Counted from the first letter of the stretch, positions 24,566 through 37,377 are shown. The stretch: DNA of 64,000 bases from Cercis canadensis (GCA_003255065.1 QAOA01001229.1:967967-1031966), one strand, 5' to 3'. The notes: a model not told the origin generated them from the letters alone. Numbers and translations are program-made.

Positions 24566-25882
24566 TCAATGGCGAGAATCAGAGGAAGCAGAGGACGGCT
24601 TGTCAGATACGCCGTCGTGTTCCTCTTCACCCTGAATTCGTGCTGGAATGCGGAAACCGGAGAACCCACCGGAAGTGGGGAATCCGATGCCCGAAAGAGT
24701 AGTTTGATGATGGATTGTCGATGTAAGATAGTGGTGGCGATGATCGGTGACGGTGGCTGTGGCGATTGATGGGTCGTCGATCCAAGCACGAATCGAAGGG
24801 GTGTTACTGGACTGAAGGGGTCCCCTCTGAGAAAGATACTGGCTTTGGCCTCCGAACAACGGCTGAAGCGGCGGCGGCATCTGAGACGGCGTCGGCGACG
24901 GCGAATTGAAGAGAAATCCTCCGCCGCCGCCACCACCACCGCCACTGTTACCAGTATCAGCACCAGCATTCCAAGCTATCATTCTGTGCAAACGACCATG
25001 TTGTTCCTCTGGGTGGTGCTGCTCTGACCACCCAGTTGATGTCCCATCGAACCCAAGTGGGGTTCCAGAGAAAAGGACTTGCTCGTTCTGATGGTGGTGG
25101 TGACTCTGAGCTTGGTGCTGCTGGGCTTGGTGAAGCAGAATTGGGTCCTGGAAGGACTGGAGCGAGAGCCGAAGATCTTGGTTCTGGCTACTGGTTCTCG
25201 AGAGCAAATCTGGTGGGTAGTTCTGAAACTGAATCGGCGACGATGTCGTCTCCGCCGTCGCACCCATTGGGAAGAAAGACTTGATGGTGTCAGCAATGTC
25301 GTTGTCCAACGATGGTGGAAGAAAACTCGCGCTGCTATTCGGGTTTTCACCCAATTGCTGCTGAAGATTCCGGACACCACTTTCAATTCTCCCACCACAG
25401 CCAGCGGCGGCGTTTCCCACCAGTGAACTAGTTCTTCGGTTACCAGAAGAAATTGCATCCACCGTAGCACGGTGGACGCCAATGGGGTCGTTGTCGTTCT
25501 CCTCGTTCATCTGCTGGTTCTGCCGCTCTTGCTGATTCTGCTGCGAAGCGTTTGGATTTAACACAGAAGTACTCGGATTCCATGCGGGAAGCTCTGCAAG
25601 CTCGTCTATGGCGTTTTTGGCCTTCTTGATGAGCCAATCGACGGCTTTGCTTGGTCGGTCGTAGCCGAGACGGTCTTGCACGTCGTAGAATTGAATGGCA
25701 GTGTGAGCAGAGAGACGAACTCTTCGATCTCTTGGCCCTTTTGCTGTGCAGACCTTGCTGTGACGATCTTTGCGTCCTGTGGAGCGCACAATGTGGCCTC
25801 CTTGGACCTCTACGATTTCTCCACCTCCACTTCTTATCCCCAATCTCGACGATGTTGCTGCTTGCTGATGGGTTTCTCCCAT
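24566..25882 (-). CDS. TCP4: CIN-class TCP transcription factor (TCP3/4/10 type)
   Basis: A single uninterrupted frame of 438 aa (Arabidopsis TCP4 is about 420). Residues 21-34 ([14 protein letters not shown]) lead into the TCP bHLH domain at roughly 35-95, with basic [20 protein letters not shown] and the helices [11 protein letters not shown] and [11 protein letters not shown]. Later blocks match the TCP4 group: [29 protein letters not shown], a Gly run near 320, SQRGPLQSS, and the C-terminus [10 protein letters not shown] ... KPSSASS. CIN-TCPs are nuclear DNA-binding factors that limit leaf cell proliferation. The miR319 site is intact inside the coding region. The ATG chosen gives [12 protein letters not shown], which resembles tomato LANCEOLATE. 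The frame stays open 127 codons upstream of it without an ATG. TCP3 or TCP10 orthology is equally possible; the symbol marks the group. Confidence 0.95.
   Translation of the reverse strand: MGETHQQAATSSRLGIRSGGGEIVEVQGGHIVRSTGRKDRHSKVCTAKGPRDRRVRLSAHTAIQFYDVQDRLGYDRPSKAVDWLIKKAKNAIDELAELPAWNPSTSVLNPNASQQNQQERQNQQMNEENDNDPIGVHRATVDAISSGNRRTSSLVGNAAAGCGGRIESGVRNLQQQLGENPNSSASFLPPSLDNDIADTIKSFFPMGATAETTSSPIQFQNYPPDLLSRTSSQNQDLRLSLQSFQDPILLHQAQQHQAQSHHHHQNEQVLFSGTPLGFDGTSTGWSEQHHPEEQHGRLHRMIAWNAGADTGNSGGGGGGGGGFLFNSPSPTPSQMPPPLQPLFGGQSQYLSQRGPLQSSNTPSIRAWIDDPSIATATVTDHRHHYLTSTIHHQTTLSGIGFPTSGGFSGFRIPARIQGEEEHDGVSDKPSSASSDSRH
24807..24827 (-). promoter_or_regulatory. miR319 target site within TCP coding sequence
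   Basis: On the mRNA strand the site reads GAGGGGACCCCTTCAGTCC followed by AG, in the codons for RGPLQSS. It is the standard miR319 site of CIN-TCP mRNAs and pairs fully with the 5' half of the miRNA apart from its first base. It implies post-transcriptional control by miR319. Confidence 0.93.
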
Positions 25883-26263
25883 CTTTCTTGCATATTCGAT
25901 TGAAGAAGATGAAGGAGGAGGGAGAAAAGAACGTTTTTTGGGGAGTTGCAGGGGATTTAGCTCTGTATCTAAACCTCCATAAGAAGATTGGTGTTGTTGG
26001 GGTTGATTTTGATATTGTGGGTGGTGGAGATATTGGAGGTGGGCATGAAAGCTTGGGTCTTGCTGGTGAAAGTGATGGTCTTTCTGTGATGGGGAATCTT
26101 GGTCGTCGTCTTCTTCTCCTGCTTCCTCTACATGCCTTGAATTTAGAACTGGGTTTTGATGCTGATGCTGATGGTGCTGTTGCTGCTGCTGCTGATGGTG
26201 GTGATGATGATTCCTTTGAGGATCCAGACTCAGACCCTTGTGCTTTTTTTCTTCTTCCAGCTT
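25883..26263 (-). other. In-frame open extension upstream of TCP ATG, no AUG
   Basis: From just after an in-frame TAA at 26266-26264 down to the annotated ATG there are about 127 sense codons with no stop and no ATG. The encoded stretch is His/Gln-rich (an [12 protein letters not shown] run), then acidic ([11 protein letters not shown]), then Pro/Ser-rich, and joins directly to MGETHQ. The second codon is CTG with A at -3 and G at +4, a favourable context for near-cognate initiation. Either this is a leader that is open by chance, or the protein has an extended form made from CUG or through splicing. Sequence alone does not decide. Confidence 0.5.
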
Positions 26264-26286
26264 TTAATGAAGCAGCACACTTTATC

Positions 26287-26451
26287 TTAGTAGGTTGTGG
26301 ATTCTTCTTCTTTACACTCCCAGCTTTGTTGTTCCTTCTTCCCACTCTCCTCTTGTTGCTCGTGCAACTGCCAACACTCTGAAACTTGGTTCTGCTGCTG
26401 CTGCTGCTGTTTCTCCCAAAAGTCCCTGCCATTCAATTTTTCCAATTCCAT
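26287..26451 (-). CDS. Upstream ORF in the TCP leader, 54 aa, Gln/Glu-rich
   Basis: An ATG-initiated frame of 54 codons lies about 400 bases before the TCP start, in a different frame. It begins MELEKLNGRDFWEK, has a six-Gln run and then an E/Q/K-rich tail with two Trp. It stops at TAA 26289-26287, about 20 bases before the TCP-frame extension opens. It could be a translated uORF that limits TCP expression, or an exon of a longer TCP isoform. The composition resembles the extension. No function is claimed. Confidence 0.35.
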   Translation of the reverse strand: MELEKLNGRDFWEKQQQQQQNQVSECWQLHEQQEESGKKEQQSWECKEEESTTY

Positions 26452-27774
26452 CACCACAAAAATCTCCTAAACAGAGAAACTAAACCAGACCCAGAACGTT
26501 AAACGAACTCTCTTTTTCGCCTAACCCATCTCGTTCCCCTCTCTCTTCCCACTCGACTTTTTGCCTTTTGGTAATTGCCCTCCTTTATGTACTATGCCAC
26601 TAACCAAACTGGAAATACAAATAGGGTTGGTTGGTTAATACCCACTTGCCCAAACAATGTTTAGAGGAAGACCCAACAAGATGAGGTGTCCTCTTGCAAA
26701 ATTTCCAGCAAATTTTCCATATCTCAACACACAGACACAAGAGGCAGAGGAAGAGAGAGAGAAAAGAAAAGGGTTTCTCTATGAAGGTTTATGGAACAGT
26801 AAATTAGGGAACTATAGGGAAGAGGAATTCATTCTGGGCCTATGAGAGCCCTTGATGATGGCAGTGGTAAGGGGGTGGCAGTGTTTGGTCAGAATGGAGG
26901 TTAAAGATCTCTGTGATCTCATCACTGCTCTTCTGCTGCTGTTCTTGTACTACCTACACAACACTATGCACATACCACCAACCCATCCAAAGCTCATTCA
27001 ATCAGAGCAAACCTTGGCTCTTCTTGCCTCTTTCAACTTTCACCAATTCACCCTCTCTTCCTCTTTTTCTCACTCAATATGGGGTTGTTTTTATTTGATT
27101 TTTACTTGCTAGTTACAAGTTAGAACCGTTGGTTATATCTCAACCCATTGTCTTAATGCTTTGATTGATAGATCCTTTACATGCCTCCACCACACCTTTT
27201 GAAAGTGACACCCTCACAGCTTTTCCTTTTATTTTTTATTTTTCCTTGGTTTCTCTCTCTCTTTATTGCTTCACTTAAAAGAAACAACATCATCCATGTC
27301 TCCATTTCCTTCTCCCAAACCACCTTTTTCTGGTTTATGAGATTACTGTAGATGGCATCTCAAGGGAATGCCTTTTTCATTTTCTTTCTTTTTTGGAACA
27401 ACATTGTATTTGTGTCTATGTTTTTGCATGCTTGTCCTTTAGTACACTAAGTCAAATTACTTCTATACCCTAAGAATATTGCTTCCTTCTTTTCACTTTA
27501 ATTATAGAGAACTTATATAGATTCTAAAAGAAACATTTATAAGAGAAATTATTATTGTACAATATATCAGATCTACATAAAGTTTGATTCTTATTAGTTA
27601 AATTCAAATGTGGTTAAAATAATGTGTATTACTATTAATCTATTTTTAACTAAAGAGTAAAAATTGTGAAAAGGGTTGATTACTTGATTAAGGAACAAGT
27701 GTTTTGCATGCTTTTTTTTTTTTTTTTTTTNTTACTTTTCCTCGTTTTTCTCAAGATACAATTGCAAGATAACA

Positions 27775-27808
<34 letters not shown>

Positions 27809-28859
27809 TTACTTGGGTACTGTTGTTGCAGTGCATACCGTTATTACTTGTAAACCGCGCAGTCTATTTGTAATTTCAAGACTCTAGTCCATGGATAGTA
27901 TCTCGATCTACTATAATTCCTATTTTCCCTTTGTGGTGTGATATTACTATAGGTTTCCTCTTCTATAATTCTTGAAGCAATTTATGTTACTCCCACTAGT
28001 AGTGATACATCAATTTTATTTTACACGTTATTTATAATAACTCTATAATTTTTGAGTCTAAAAGGTTGATGATTTAACCTAGATATGCAAAAACTAATCC
28101 AAAGATAGTGTAAAAAGAGATATAATAAAGATAACATAGACTTGTCCCAATTCTCACTTGAACAAAATTTGTGCACAACTCATTTATGCATAAAAACATG
28201 TTTATGACATGAACTATTGGTTTCTAACTTCAATATTCAATGCAAATCTTAGAGATGGTATCCATCATAAAGGATTTGTCTGCAAGCAAAGAGTAAGTTG
28301 AGAGCATTTTGCCAAATTATTATTGGCAAAAAGAATGATAGCGATATTTAATAATAAATATTATTACAAAAGAGAAATGTTTCTCTTCATGTGTTGCTTG
28401 TTCCTTAAAAGGAAACCTAAATAATGAATTAGAATAATTGCAGTTTATCTTTGGGAAGGTGCAAATCAGTTTTGGTTACTTAGATCTTCTCCTTCTATTC
28501 AAGTGAGGACCATCTACGACTCATCTACATCAACATTTTTGTGACCAGAGAAACTTGAGAAATTTACCTCTCATTTTTGTTGTGCAACTCATAGACATAA
28601 ACGACCACAAGAAACAAATAAATAAATGAACCTTCTATTTCAAAAGGGGAAAATAACAAAAACTTAGATCTATTGGAGCTTCAATCCCAAACTGATATTT
28701 TTCACTTAGGAAAAGGACCACTTTCTCTTTTGATTTTAAATATACTAATAAAAATTTCTAGAAGAGGATGTATGCACTTGAATATAAAGTCATCAAGAAG
28801 AATGAAAATATCAGTTTGTGTGAAGGAAAAAGAAAAAGAAACTAAAAAAGAGCAGTGAG
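26452..28859. other. Intergenic: TCP promoter side and AT-rich spacer
   Basis: Presumed TCP promoter and leader region followed by AT-rich DNA. A T-run with an N at 27731 and an A-run at about 27780-27806 face each other across 50 bases. No gene is supported. Confidence 0.45.
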
Positions 28860-29260
28860 GCGTAACTTCACTTGGAGAATAAATGGAGGCCTTTAGTGAT
28901 CAGAGTGAATGAGCAATAAAGCAAACCTGAAAACCGTGGGAAGCTTCTGAAGCAAATGGGTTTGTTGAGTTGAGGCTTCCACAAGATTCTAGGGCTCTGA
29001 TATTCCCAACCAAGCAAGTTGTGAGTTGATCTTTGAGCTTTGTGGCTGTAGTACTCTCTTTTTCCACAAAGCTTCCACTTTGTGACTTCAACTTGGATTT
29101 TCCTGAGTTAAGGATGACAATTGACAAGGTGATGATGAAATATCAAGGGTAAGTGTTTTCTTACTCTTTGGTATTGGAAAATAGCTAGGTTAATCTGTTT
29201 GAATGGTGTGAGTGTGATGAGTGAACCCTCTTGAAAGCTATTTATATGTGAGTCACGAAC
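28860..29260 (-). other. Possible minus-strand transcription unit, product unknown
   Basis: On the minus strand a TATA-like ACATATAAATAGC (near 29243-29256) is followed, after a CA-rich leader-like stretch, by an open frame from about 29128 to 28927. That frame is Ser/Thr/Lys-rich (KLKSQSGSFVEKESTT) and ends at a donor-like CAG/GTTTGC. The open frame has no ATG, and no matching downstream exon was found. It could be a noncoding transcript, a broken gene, or chance. Confidence 0.22.
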
Positions 29261-29838
29261 TTCAAAATGGCTTCAAGTTTTAAAGATTTAGAATTATGAT
29301 TTTAGGGAAAGAACAAAAGTACTTTATCATGTTTATGTTTTGGAGTATGATCAAGCGTTTGTGTATCCTCTCTCTCTCTCTCTCTCTCTAAATATTACTT
29401 TTCTTTAAAAGGTAAGTCATTCCAAAAATCAAAATAGAATTCAAAATTGGACAAATATCTAAAGTATCATTTTACACTTCTAAAAGTTATGTGTATTATT
29501 GGTCATGTGAGCCTTACTTTTCAAACTAATAATTTGTATATAAGTTTACCATATTCCTATCTTCTCCCTTTAAATGTTTGTTTCTTGATGATTTAGAGTA
29601 GTAAAGAGATTACAAAATCATAAATTTTGGATTCATACTCAGATGATTGATCAAATTATAAAATAATTTGAGAGATGGGTCACTTACTTGTCTTCCGATT
29701 CTCTTCAGAGCCACGTGCTTCAAAGTTTTGAACTTGATTTCAATATATTTTGCAGCTCCATATGCTGGACTTGGAACTTTACTGTCTTCTCTTGACATTC
29801 TATCCTTCTAAACAATAAATGATTTACTAGAAAAAAAT

Positions 29839-29839
29839 A

Positions 29840-29887
<48 letters not shown>
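29839..29887. repeat. Compound microsatellite (TA)n(TG)n
   Basis: An uninterrupted (TA)n tract passes directly into (TG)n. It is a simple-sequence repeat with no coding content. Confidence 0.95.
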
Positions 29888-32800
29888 TCCGTAATAAATA
29901 ATATATTAAAATAAATTAATATGTATTTGTGTTTGAGTAATTTTTTTTGTTTTGTATTTGAAAGGTTACAGGTTAATAGTTTATATATATCTTTATGTTT
30001 TCATCTCAGTATTCTTCGAAACCAAATTAATTCTATCACATAGCTCTTGTTTTTCTCTAAATGCCTATTAATGGTAAAATAAATTGTAATAGTTCATTGC
30101 TTATACAAGTTAGATTTCAACTTAACTCTTTTATACAAAGTGCAACTTCAGTCCAACTCTTAATTAATAACTTATTTCTACCATTGGTGATTGAAAGTTA
30201 TATTTTGGGGACAAAACAAAGTGTAAAACAAAATAGGAGCAATCAAAATAAAAATAAAAAAATGCCATAGAACAAATTAATATGATGGTAATTAAATTTA
30301 ATTAAGCTTTAAGTTTATGTTGGCCATTCATATAGATATAAAGGCATTATTAGATAGGCATCATCATCCGACTTCTTTCTCAAAATAAAATAAAAATAAA
30401 AAATCAGCCGTTCAAAAGTAGATATAACTAAATTATGCATAGAACATATTCATTTATACCCTAAACACAAACAAATTGTTATTTAATTGAAAAAAAAGGG
30501 GTTAGGAAGTATAAAGTTAAAGACATAGAGAGGATGTTGAGGAAGGAAATAGATTATCTTTTCCAATCCCAATATTCAAACCTTGTGAACTATCAACACC
30601 TGTCAACTACCTTAATAATTATCAAAACAAAAAATGTGCTCTACCTGCATTCCTGTGAGGTAACATAAGCTAGAACATGAGAAAGTGATTTTTGGGTAAA
30701 AATATTTGGTATGCTCGAGGCAACTAATTGAATTATGTTGTTGATTTATATTATTTTGAGAGATAGTGCTGATTAGGGTGTATCCTTGGTACTGTGTGGT
30801 ACTATTCGGGTACTGTTAATGCTTCCCTTCGAGTTCCTAACCAAACAGAAGTGAGCAAATGGAATAACATGAATGTGCATGAAACAGTTTTAAAATTATA
30901 GTTAATCTCCCGTAATTGGCAGGTTAATAATAATTTGACTGATAAAAGTGAATATTGAATAGAAGCCTCTCATAATAGACTCCTAGTAAGAAAAGTGAAC
31001 TTGAATTTTAATGATATAGACCTTTCATGCTATTGATAATGACAATTTAGGAAATTTATTATGCCGTGATCACGTGAAAACTAAATCTACTTAGTTAGAT
31101 TGAAAGCAGTTAATTATTATAATTGAGTTTCTTGAATACTATTATACTATGTTATTGTCCTAAGATTGTGACTTATATTTTTAGCTTTCCCTCCAACATA
31201 TATATAATATAGGCTAGCTAGATAGCGTGTTGGGTCCTTTGTAGAATTCATCTTTTAATCTTTAATTTTTTCCATGATGTGTTAGGTCCTAAGTTCGCTG
31301 TAATTTAGGATTTATTTTATAGATTAGGGAATACTTATACCACCATGAAGAGACAAGATGAGGTGCTCAAGGCATGAAGCACTCTCCCATTTAGGAAAAT
31401 GAGATACGAGGTTTCTATTCACAAAGGAGTACGAGGTTTCCACACTCTAGCTTTTTTTATTTTTTTATTTTCATACTTCTTTATGAATTTTATAAATTGA
31501 ACTTTTTTGGGCCATGAAATTAAACTCAATTATAATTACTAGACACAACATACATAGACATACGTAAATGCATTATAATCACACATAGAATATTTTTTAC
31601 TGTATGAATTTTATATTATGATTGTTCATGTTCCTCTTTTTTTATTTTCAATGTCAGCCTTTTGTGAATCATATATATATATATATATATCTAATTAGAC
31701 TCTGCATGTTTGGCAAAACCAAAAGATTTTGCATGTGATACATGTATTATGAATATTGTTACATAATAATGTTTAAGATTTAATTTTGATATAAAAGAAT
31801 TTTATACAGGTGTGTTGTCATGTACAAAAAAAGAAAACTGTTAAAGCTATTTGTTATTGATAAAAAAGATTTTAATGATGTAATAACATGTTAATGAATG
31901 ATAATATAAACTTGTTTTGCCCTTATTAATTAGATGACATTAAGAATGTATGGTTATGAAGCACCTCATAATTTAAATTTAACTTGGTATTTAAATGATA
32001 TATCAGTGCTTTTAATATCAGAGAATTTAATTAAATTTGAGAAAGTGCTTGACTCTACTTTAGTGACTTTCGTTAAATTAAGCAGTAGTCAAAGATTTAT
32101 TCTAATTTATTTGCTTATGAAAACAAAGTAAGGAATCAAGGAGACAGAAATCGACATGCATAGTTCCATTCATTAATAATAACAGCATAAGTTTATTCTT
32201 TCATTTTGCAGTAAATAAAAAAGATAACTGTTTCAAACCTCTACTGCATGGCCATTTATTGACTAATATTCAAAATAAAGGGAAACCCTAATTACTAACT
32301 AATCAGCTTCTTCAAGCTGTGGAGACACATTGCTTCTTTTACAAGTTAAAAAAATAAAAAATTGCATTGGAGATGACAAAGGACAAGAAGACTAACACAG
32401 AAACAGAAGATTTGGTTCACCGAGAAAATTCACTCTACACTTCTGTTCTTTTGCACTTTAACAATGTTTGGTTGTTTGGATTGTGTTTATGTTACTTTCA
32501 TATCTGAACATATTTCATTAGTTATTACAATATTTTAATCATTAATCTAGGCCTTTAAATACAAGTCATACTCTATATTAAACTGTAGTCTAGATATGAA
32601 ATTAACTATTTGCAAGTGGTTTTTCTCCTATTGTTTTTAGAGACATGTCTTATATGTTGTCCACAGTACTGTGTGGGCAATGGATCAAGATATTGAATTT
32701 TATTGGTAGTTACGTCTTTTGGATTTTCCAGGTTAAAGTAATAATAGATATTATAATCAACCGAGTTATAACTTAGATTTGTAAATCTCAGATTCTGTTA

Positions 32801-33037
32801 CTAAACAAAAGAAAAAAACAAAAAGGAACAAGAAAATCAGACCATGTTTAATTTGTTAAGCACATGCACAGTAATCAGTAATAATGTGTTCGGTGTTTAA
32901 TTTGAACAAGTAATCAACGTAATCCATGACATCAAAATATATCCCCCCAATTCTTTAATTTGCAATCTTTCTCTTTCTTCTATGCCTCATGTGACTAGAT
33001 AGCACAGAATTTCTCTCATACCATTCTCCTTAAGAAC

Positions 33038-33041
<4 letters not shown>

Positions 33042-33079
<38 letters not shown>
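33042..33079. repeat. (TA)n microsatellite
   Basis: Uninterrupted TA dinucleotide tract. Confidence 0.95.
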
Positions 33080-33080
<1 letters not shown>

Positions 33081-33803
33081 TTTGTGATTCCAATTGATGA
33101 AGAAGATTAATTTTTCCAATAATTTATAGAGCAGACCAATTATAAGATTGTTAAAATGTGATATGAAAATCTTCTCCTCATATACAATAAAGCAAATTGT
33201 TATGCTATCAATATACCTCTCTAAAGTAAGAGGTAGCACTATCACATTTAATAAAACTTTTTTTTGAACGAAATTATTCTTAATTTTTAAATTCATTTTG
33301 AAGCCTTCATCAATAGGAGTAAATATGTGTTAGTCAAAATAGTTAAACACTAGTAAAAATAGCATAGACTAAAAGTTATAAGAAAAAATATATACATAAT
33401 ATCTCTTTTTTTATGGCTCACTTCATGCATCTTAGTTACTATTTAATTGTTTTGGCTCACGTATAATCACTTTGATTTTGTAAGAGTTGTATAATAAGCT
33501 TTAAAACAAAAGTTATTTATAACTAAATAAAAAATTGAGAGGGTGGTAAAGCTACCTCTCACTTGATAGAAGTTGGAGCATAGCAATTTCAAATGTTATA
33601 GACAAAAAGAAAAAATCATTAACTTTTAAGAAATTTAATAAATATGTTATAAATGAATTTTGGATTAATTCTCTCTCTCTCTCTCCATTTTTTTTTTCTG
33701 GAATTGTTGTATCAAAATTAATCACTAATTTGAACTTTTTTTTTGGTGCATTACAGAAGTTCAAACCTAATGTTTCTTACAATACCAAATTCATTATTCA
33801 CGG

Positions 33804-33845
<42 letters not shown>
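33804..33845. repeat. (CA)n microsatellite
   Basis: Uninterrupted CA dinucleotide tract, about 20 units. Confidence 0.95.
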
Positions 33846-33846
<1 letters not shown>

Positions 33847-35121
33847 CACAAATCATTAAATTTGTTTTCTTATTAATTTCCATCTACTCTTTCCAATTGT
33901 TTATTCTGTACACAGATTTAAATGATTATTTTTTAATTAAGACCTGTAAGTAGATTTTCTCATTTGGATATAATATTGTATTTGTTCTATATAAGATAAA
34001 TAACTAGTTGACTCAAAAATAAGGAATATAAAACTATATAGTACATATGCGTATAAATATTCATTATCTACGAATGTGGATGGAATAAAGGTTACACATT
34101 ACAGATTAAAGTTATGTTTTAAGCAGAAAGTTAGCAAGAAACGACATTAATTGCAGCTCCAAAAGTAACATATAAACTTAAACTAATGGCAATTATTTGA
34201 GTACTCGACAGCATTAATTGGTGGCAAAACATAGATTAATGTTGTTGTCATTAATCATCTCACACAATTATTGTTCTTTTTCGGGAATTATTTTCAATAT
34301 ATGATCGGTACGTGTATGTATAATGTCTACTAAAATTATTAATTTTTGTATTTATAAATGCAACTAGAATATTCTTGTTCTCATGCCTACATTTTCAATT
34401 TTGTTGTATATATTTTAATATGGGTTTTTCTATTTTTTAATTTTTTGAAATTATATGAAATAATTAATTCACACCCCACAAGACCCACCATGATTGGGAC
34501 GATATATTGGTACAATTAGATTATAGCAAGTTTTCTTGAAAGAATTTAACATTCACTCTTGTCACATTGAAGAAAGTAACCTTCTTCTATAATTAAGTAT
34601 AAAAAGCAGAAAGTTCCTTTATATATATCTATATAAATGAAAGCTACATATTATATTTTTCACTTTTGTCAAGTACTTTTCTAACGTTTCAAAGTTCAAA
34701 CAACAAATTAAATATTGGTCCAATTTTTGTCTCTGGCCTATTATAAACCAGAACCAAAAGATTGGCACCAATTATTGTACTTGCTTTTGTTTTGTCATGC
34801 AGATTACAAACATAGAATAATTAAGGAGTGATATAAATAATTATAAATTTTAATTAAAACAACAATGTAAAACAAATTAAATTCAACACTTCAACTAAGG
34901 TTATTTGTTAAGTTCTAAAGTTGGCTCCATCTTAACCCTTGAAAACTAGACAAGGTAATTAAACTATAATTCAAGATTGTATAATAACACTAAGAAGTTT
35001 TGAAGTGTATTAATAGTTTGAAGACTTTCTGAAAATCACTAACCTGTACACAATTAAGAGGGCACATGAATGATTACATACATGTCCTAAGCCAAACCGT
35101 GGAAAAAGGTATATGGATAAG

Positions 35122-35157
<36 letters not shown>
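35122..35157. repeat. (TTTC)n microsatellite
   Basis: About nine tetranucleotide units in a row. Confidence 0.93.
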
Positions 35158-37374
35158 TTTGTCTTCTATTATTGGGAGAATATTTCCTTCTAAATTCAGT
35201 AACAAAATATGAGAATGCTTTCTAGAACCTGTTCATCTCAAATTTAAACCCAAGTACCAAACAGCCTCGTCGTTCTTTAATGTACTAGTAATAAGTAATA
35301 TGCCCTACTCATAACATTAGAATTAATAATACATGAAGATGTTAGCTCCTTTTTTGCTAAAAACCTGAGGATGTTTGTTGATTTAATTGGTTAGTCTCTG
35401 CAATGGGGACAGAGACTTAACCCGCAGGAAAAAGTTAGAAGTAAAACATAAATAAATTATAACACTGGTACTGAGGTTGTCTTCAGGATTCATGAGTTTA
35501 GTATTTAAATTTAGAGTCGTAGTCAAAATACCAAAAATGATAATACTAGTCTAATTTGTTATATGGGTTTTCATATTTTTAAAAACTATATTTGCATTCG
35601 TAAGTCTCTAATAGATTTTGATCATTTATTTGTTTGATAGAAACAACATGTTTTAGACTACACAATGGGCTATACCTTCCCATTGGATTAACCACACATA
35701 TATGCATTAACAAGAGAAATTATCATTTTTTTTTTATACCACTCATATTTTACTCTCTATCTAGCACTAGTGTTGTAGGAGTACTTTGTTAGAGAAAGGT
35801 GCTGAGAGTGTCATGACTCATGTTAGACCTTGAGGACATGCTTATAAACCATCTCTTTGTTACCCACTCTGACATGGAGAAAAAAATAAAGGTATCTCTA
35901 ATCTCTGTGTTGTCCCTCTCCGTTAATTCACCACCCCCATCTATCATTTTCGTACTTGCTCACACACAGTGGGACAGTGCAGAGCAGAAAAGGAAGAAAT
36001 AGCTGAGCAGCCCAATAGCCAATAGCTACCCACTGAGCACTGCATGCTATTCAATTAAGAAGAAAATTGAATTGCTTGCCATTTTTGTATTTTTGGTAAA
36101 AGGAAAATTTTCGTGTTGCCGATTCTGTATTTCACTGCATTAATTTTCGAGAGTTTTAATTTTTATTTTTTTTTACAGTGTCTGTCTTTTGTGTTCCAAT
36201 CCATATATGATTGCTATCAGCATCGAATGGCTTATTTTAACATAGAAAATGAGACATGCAGGTAGTGTTAGAACCTTGATTAAGTGGGAGATGGAAATGG
36301 GTCCTCAAATTTGCCCTAGTTTGAGAGGGCATGTGAGGGAAGGCCCACCATAAATGATTGGTCTACAGTTGGAATGTCCCGTTTTGCTCGTAACTTCTAT
36401 TATAAAAGAAAGAAAATCTTGGTGCAACTTTTGTTGATTTTTCAATAAAAGATTCACAGGTCTCTACGTGTGTGTAAAAGGGTTTTTCTTTTTTAGCCAA
36501 TGGAGATAGATTAGAATACTTCATCCAAAAGGAGGAAGAGGAAGAAGACCCATCTTTAGCTTTATAAGCAGTTTTATGTGGATGAAGTCAACGGTTTCAG
36601 AGGTATTAGGTCAACAGTTCAAAACACCATTTTAAGGGCATATCTTGATTGCCTTGCCAAGTTGCCATAGTAAAAATTGGTAACTCCGTGTATAAGAATA
36701 TATGACAGAAAACACATCCCTTAGAAGGCTTAAGTTTTGTTTAGTCAATTTAGACAAGCGTTTAATTTCAACCGAATTATAGGCCCTTATGTTTTTTAAA
36801 AAATATATATAAAAAAAAAAAGATATCGTACACATGTAGATGAGTTTAATAAAGAAATTGATATTGTTAGCTCAAACCATTAATTCATGAAACTAAATAA
36901 ACAGCTGTATAGAATAGTTAATTAAGTTAATGTTAAACTATTTTAGGTTTATTCAAGTGTTAGTGTGAGAACACTTATTGTTACAGCTCATCCAAATAAG
37001 ATCTAGTTGGAACAAACCTTGCACAACTTGCGGGCTTGTCCCACCAAATAAAAATAAAGAGAAATAAAAAGGACAAGAGACACAAAGAAAAAGAATGAAA
37101 GCTATGCTTCATTGAGTAAGCCATAAAATTAATGAACCTGAAGCAACAAGAGAATTAATGTAAAGTATTAAGGCCTTAAATGTTCTACAGTACTGTAAAC
37201 CATGCTAAAGTGCAGGTATGTAAAGTAGTGAAAGGTAAAAGAATATACAAATCATTAAGACAAGTCTTAATCTTGCAGCTAAATTCAGCAAAAGATCATC
37301 GCCTTACATAAATGCTAGAAGTTTGCATTTTTTTTCTTCTAATTAAGACTGAGCTTGAAAGCAGTGCAATAATG

Positions 37375-37377
<3 letters not shown>

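Noticed and set aside
24979..25482. 167-codon minus-strand frame inside the TCP gene
   Set aside because: Second-frame shadow of the His/Gln-rich part of the TCP coding region.
25651..26382. 243-codon plus-strand frame opposite the TCP start
   Set aside because: Antisense shadow of the TCP coding and leader repeats; Leu runs come from CAG/CTG repeats and no domain is seen.
25440..26432. 330-codon minus-strand frame overlapping the TCP gene in another frame
   Set aside because: It is rich in Arg/Ser/Pro from reading repeat-rich leader and the TCP coding region out of frame. The TCP frame there carries a conserved DNA-binding domain, so the overlap is a shadow.
29610..29798. 62-codon minus-strand frame with a good donor site (CAA/GTAAGT)
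   Set aside because: No following exon keeps frame within the nearby sequence and the peptide resembles no family I know. It lies next to a microsatellite.
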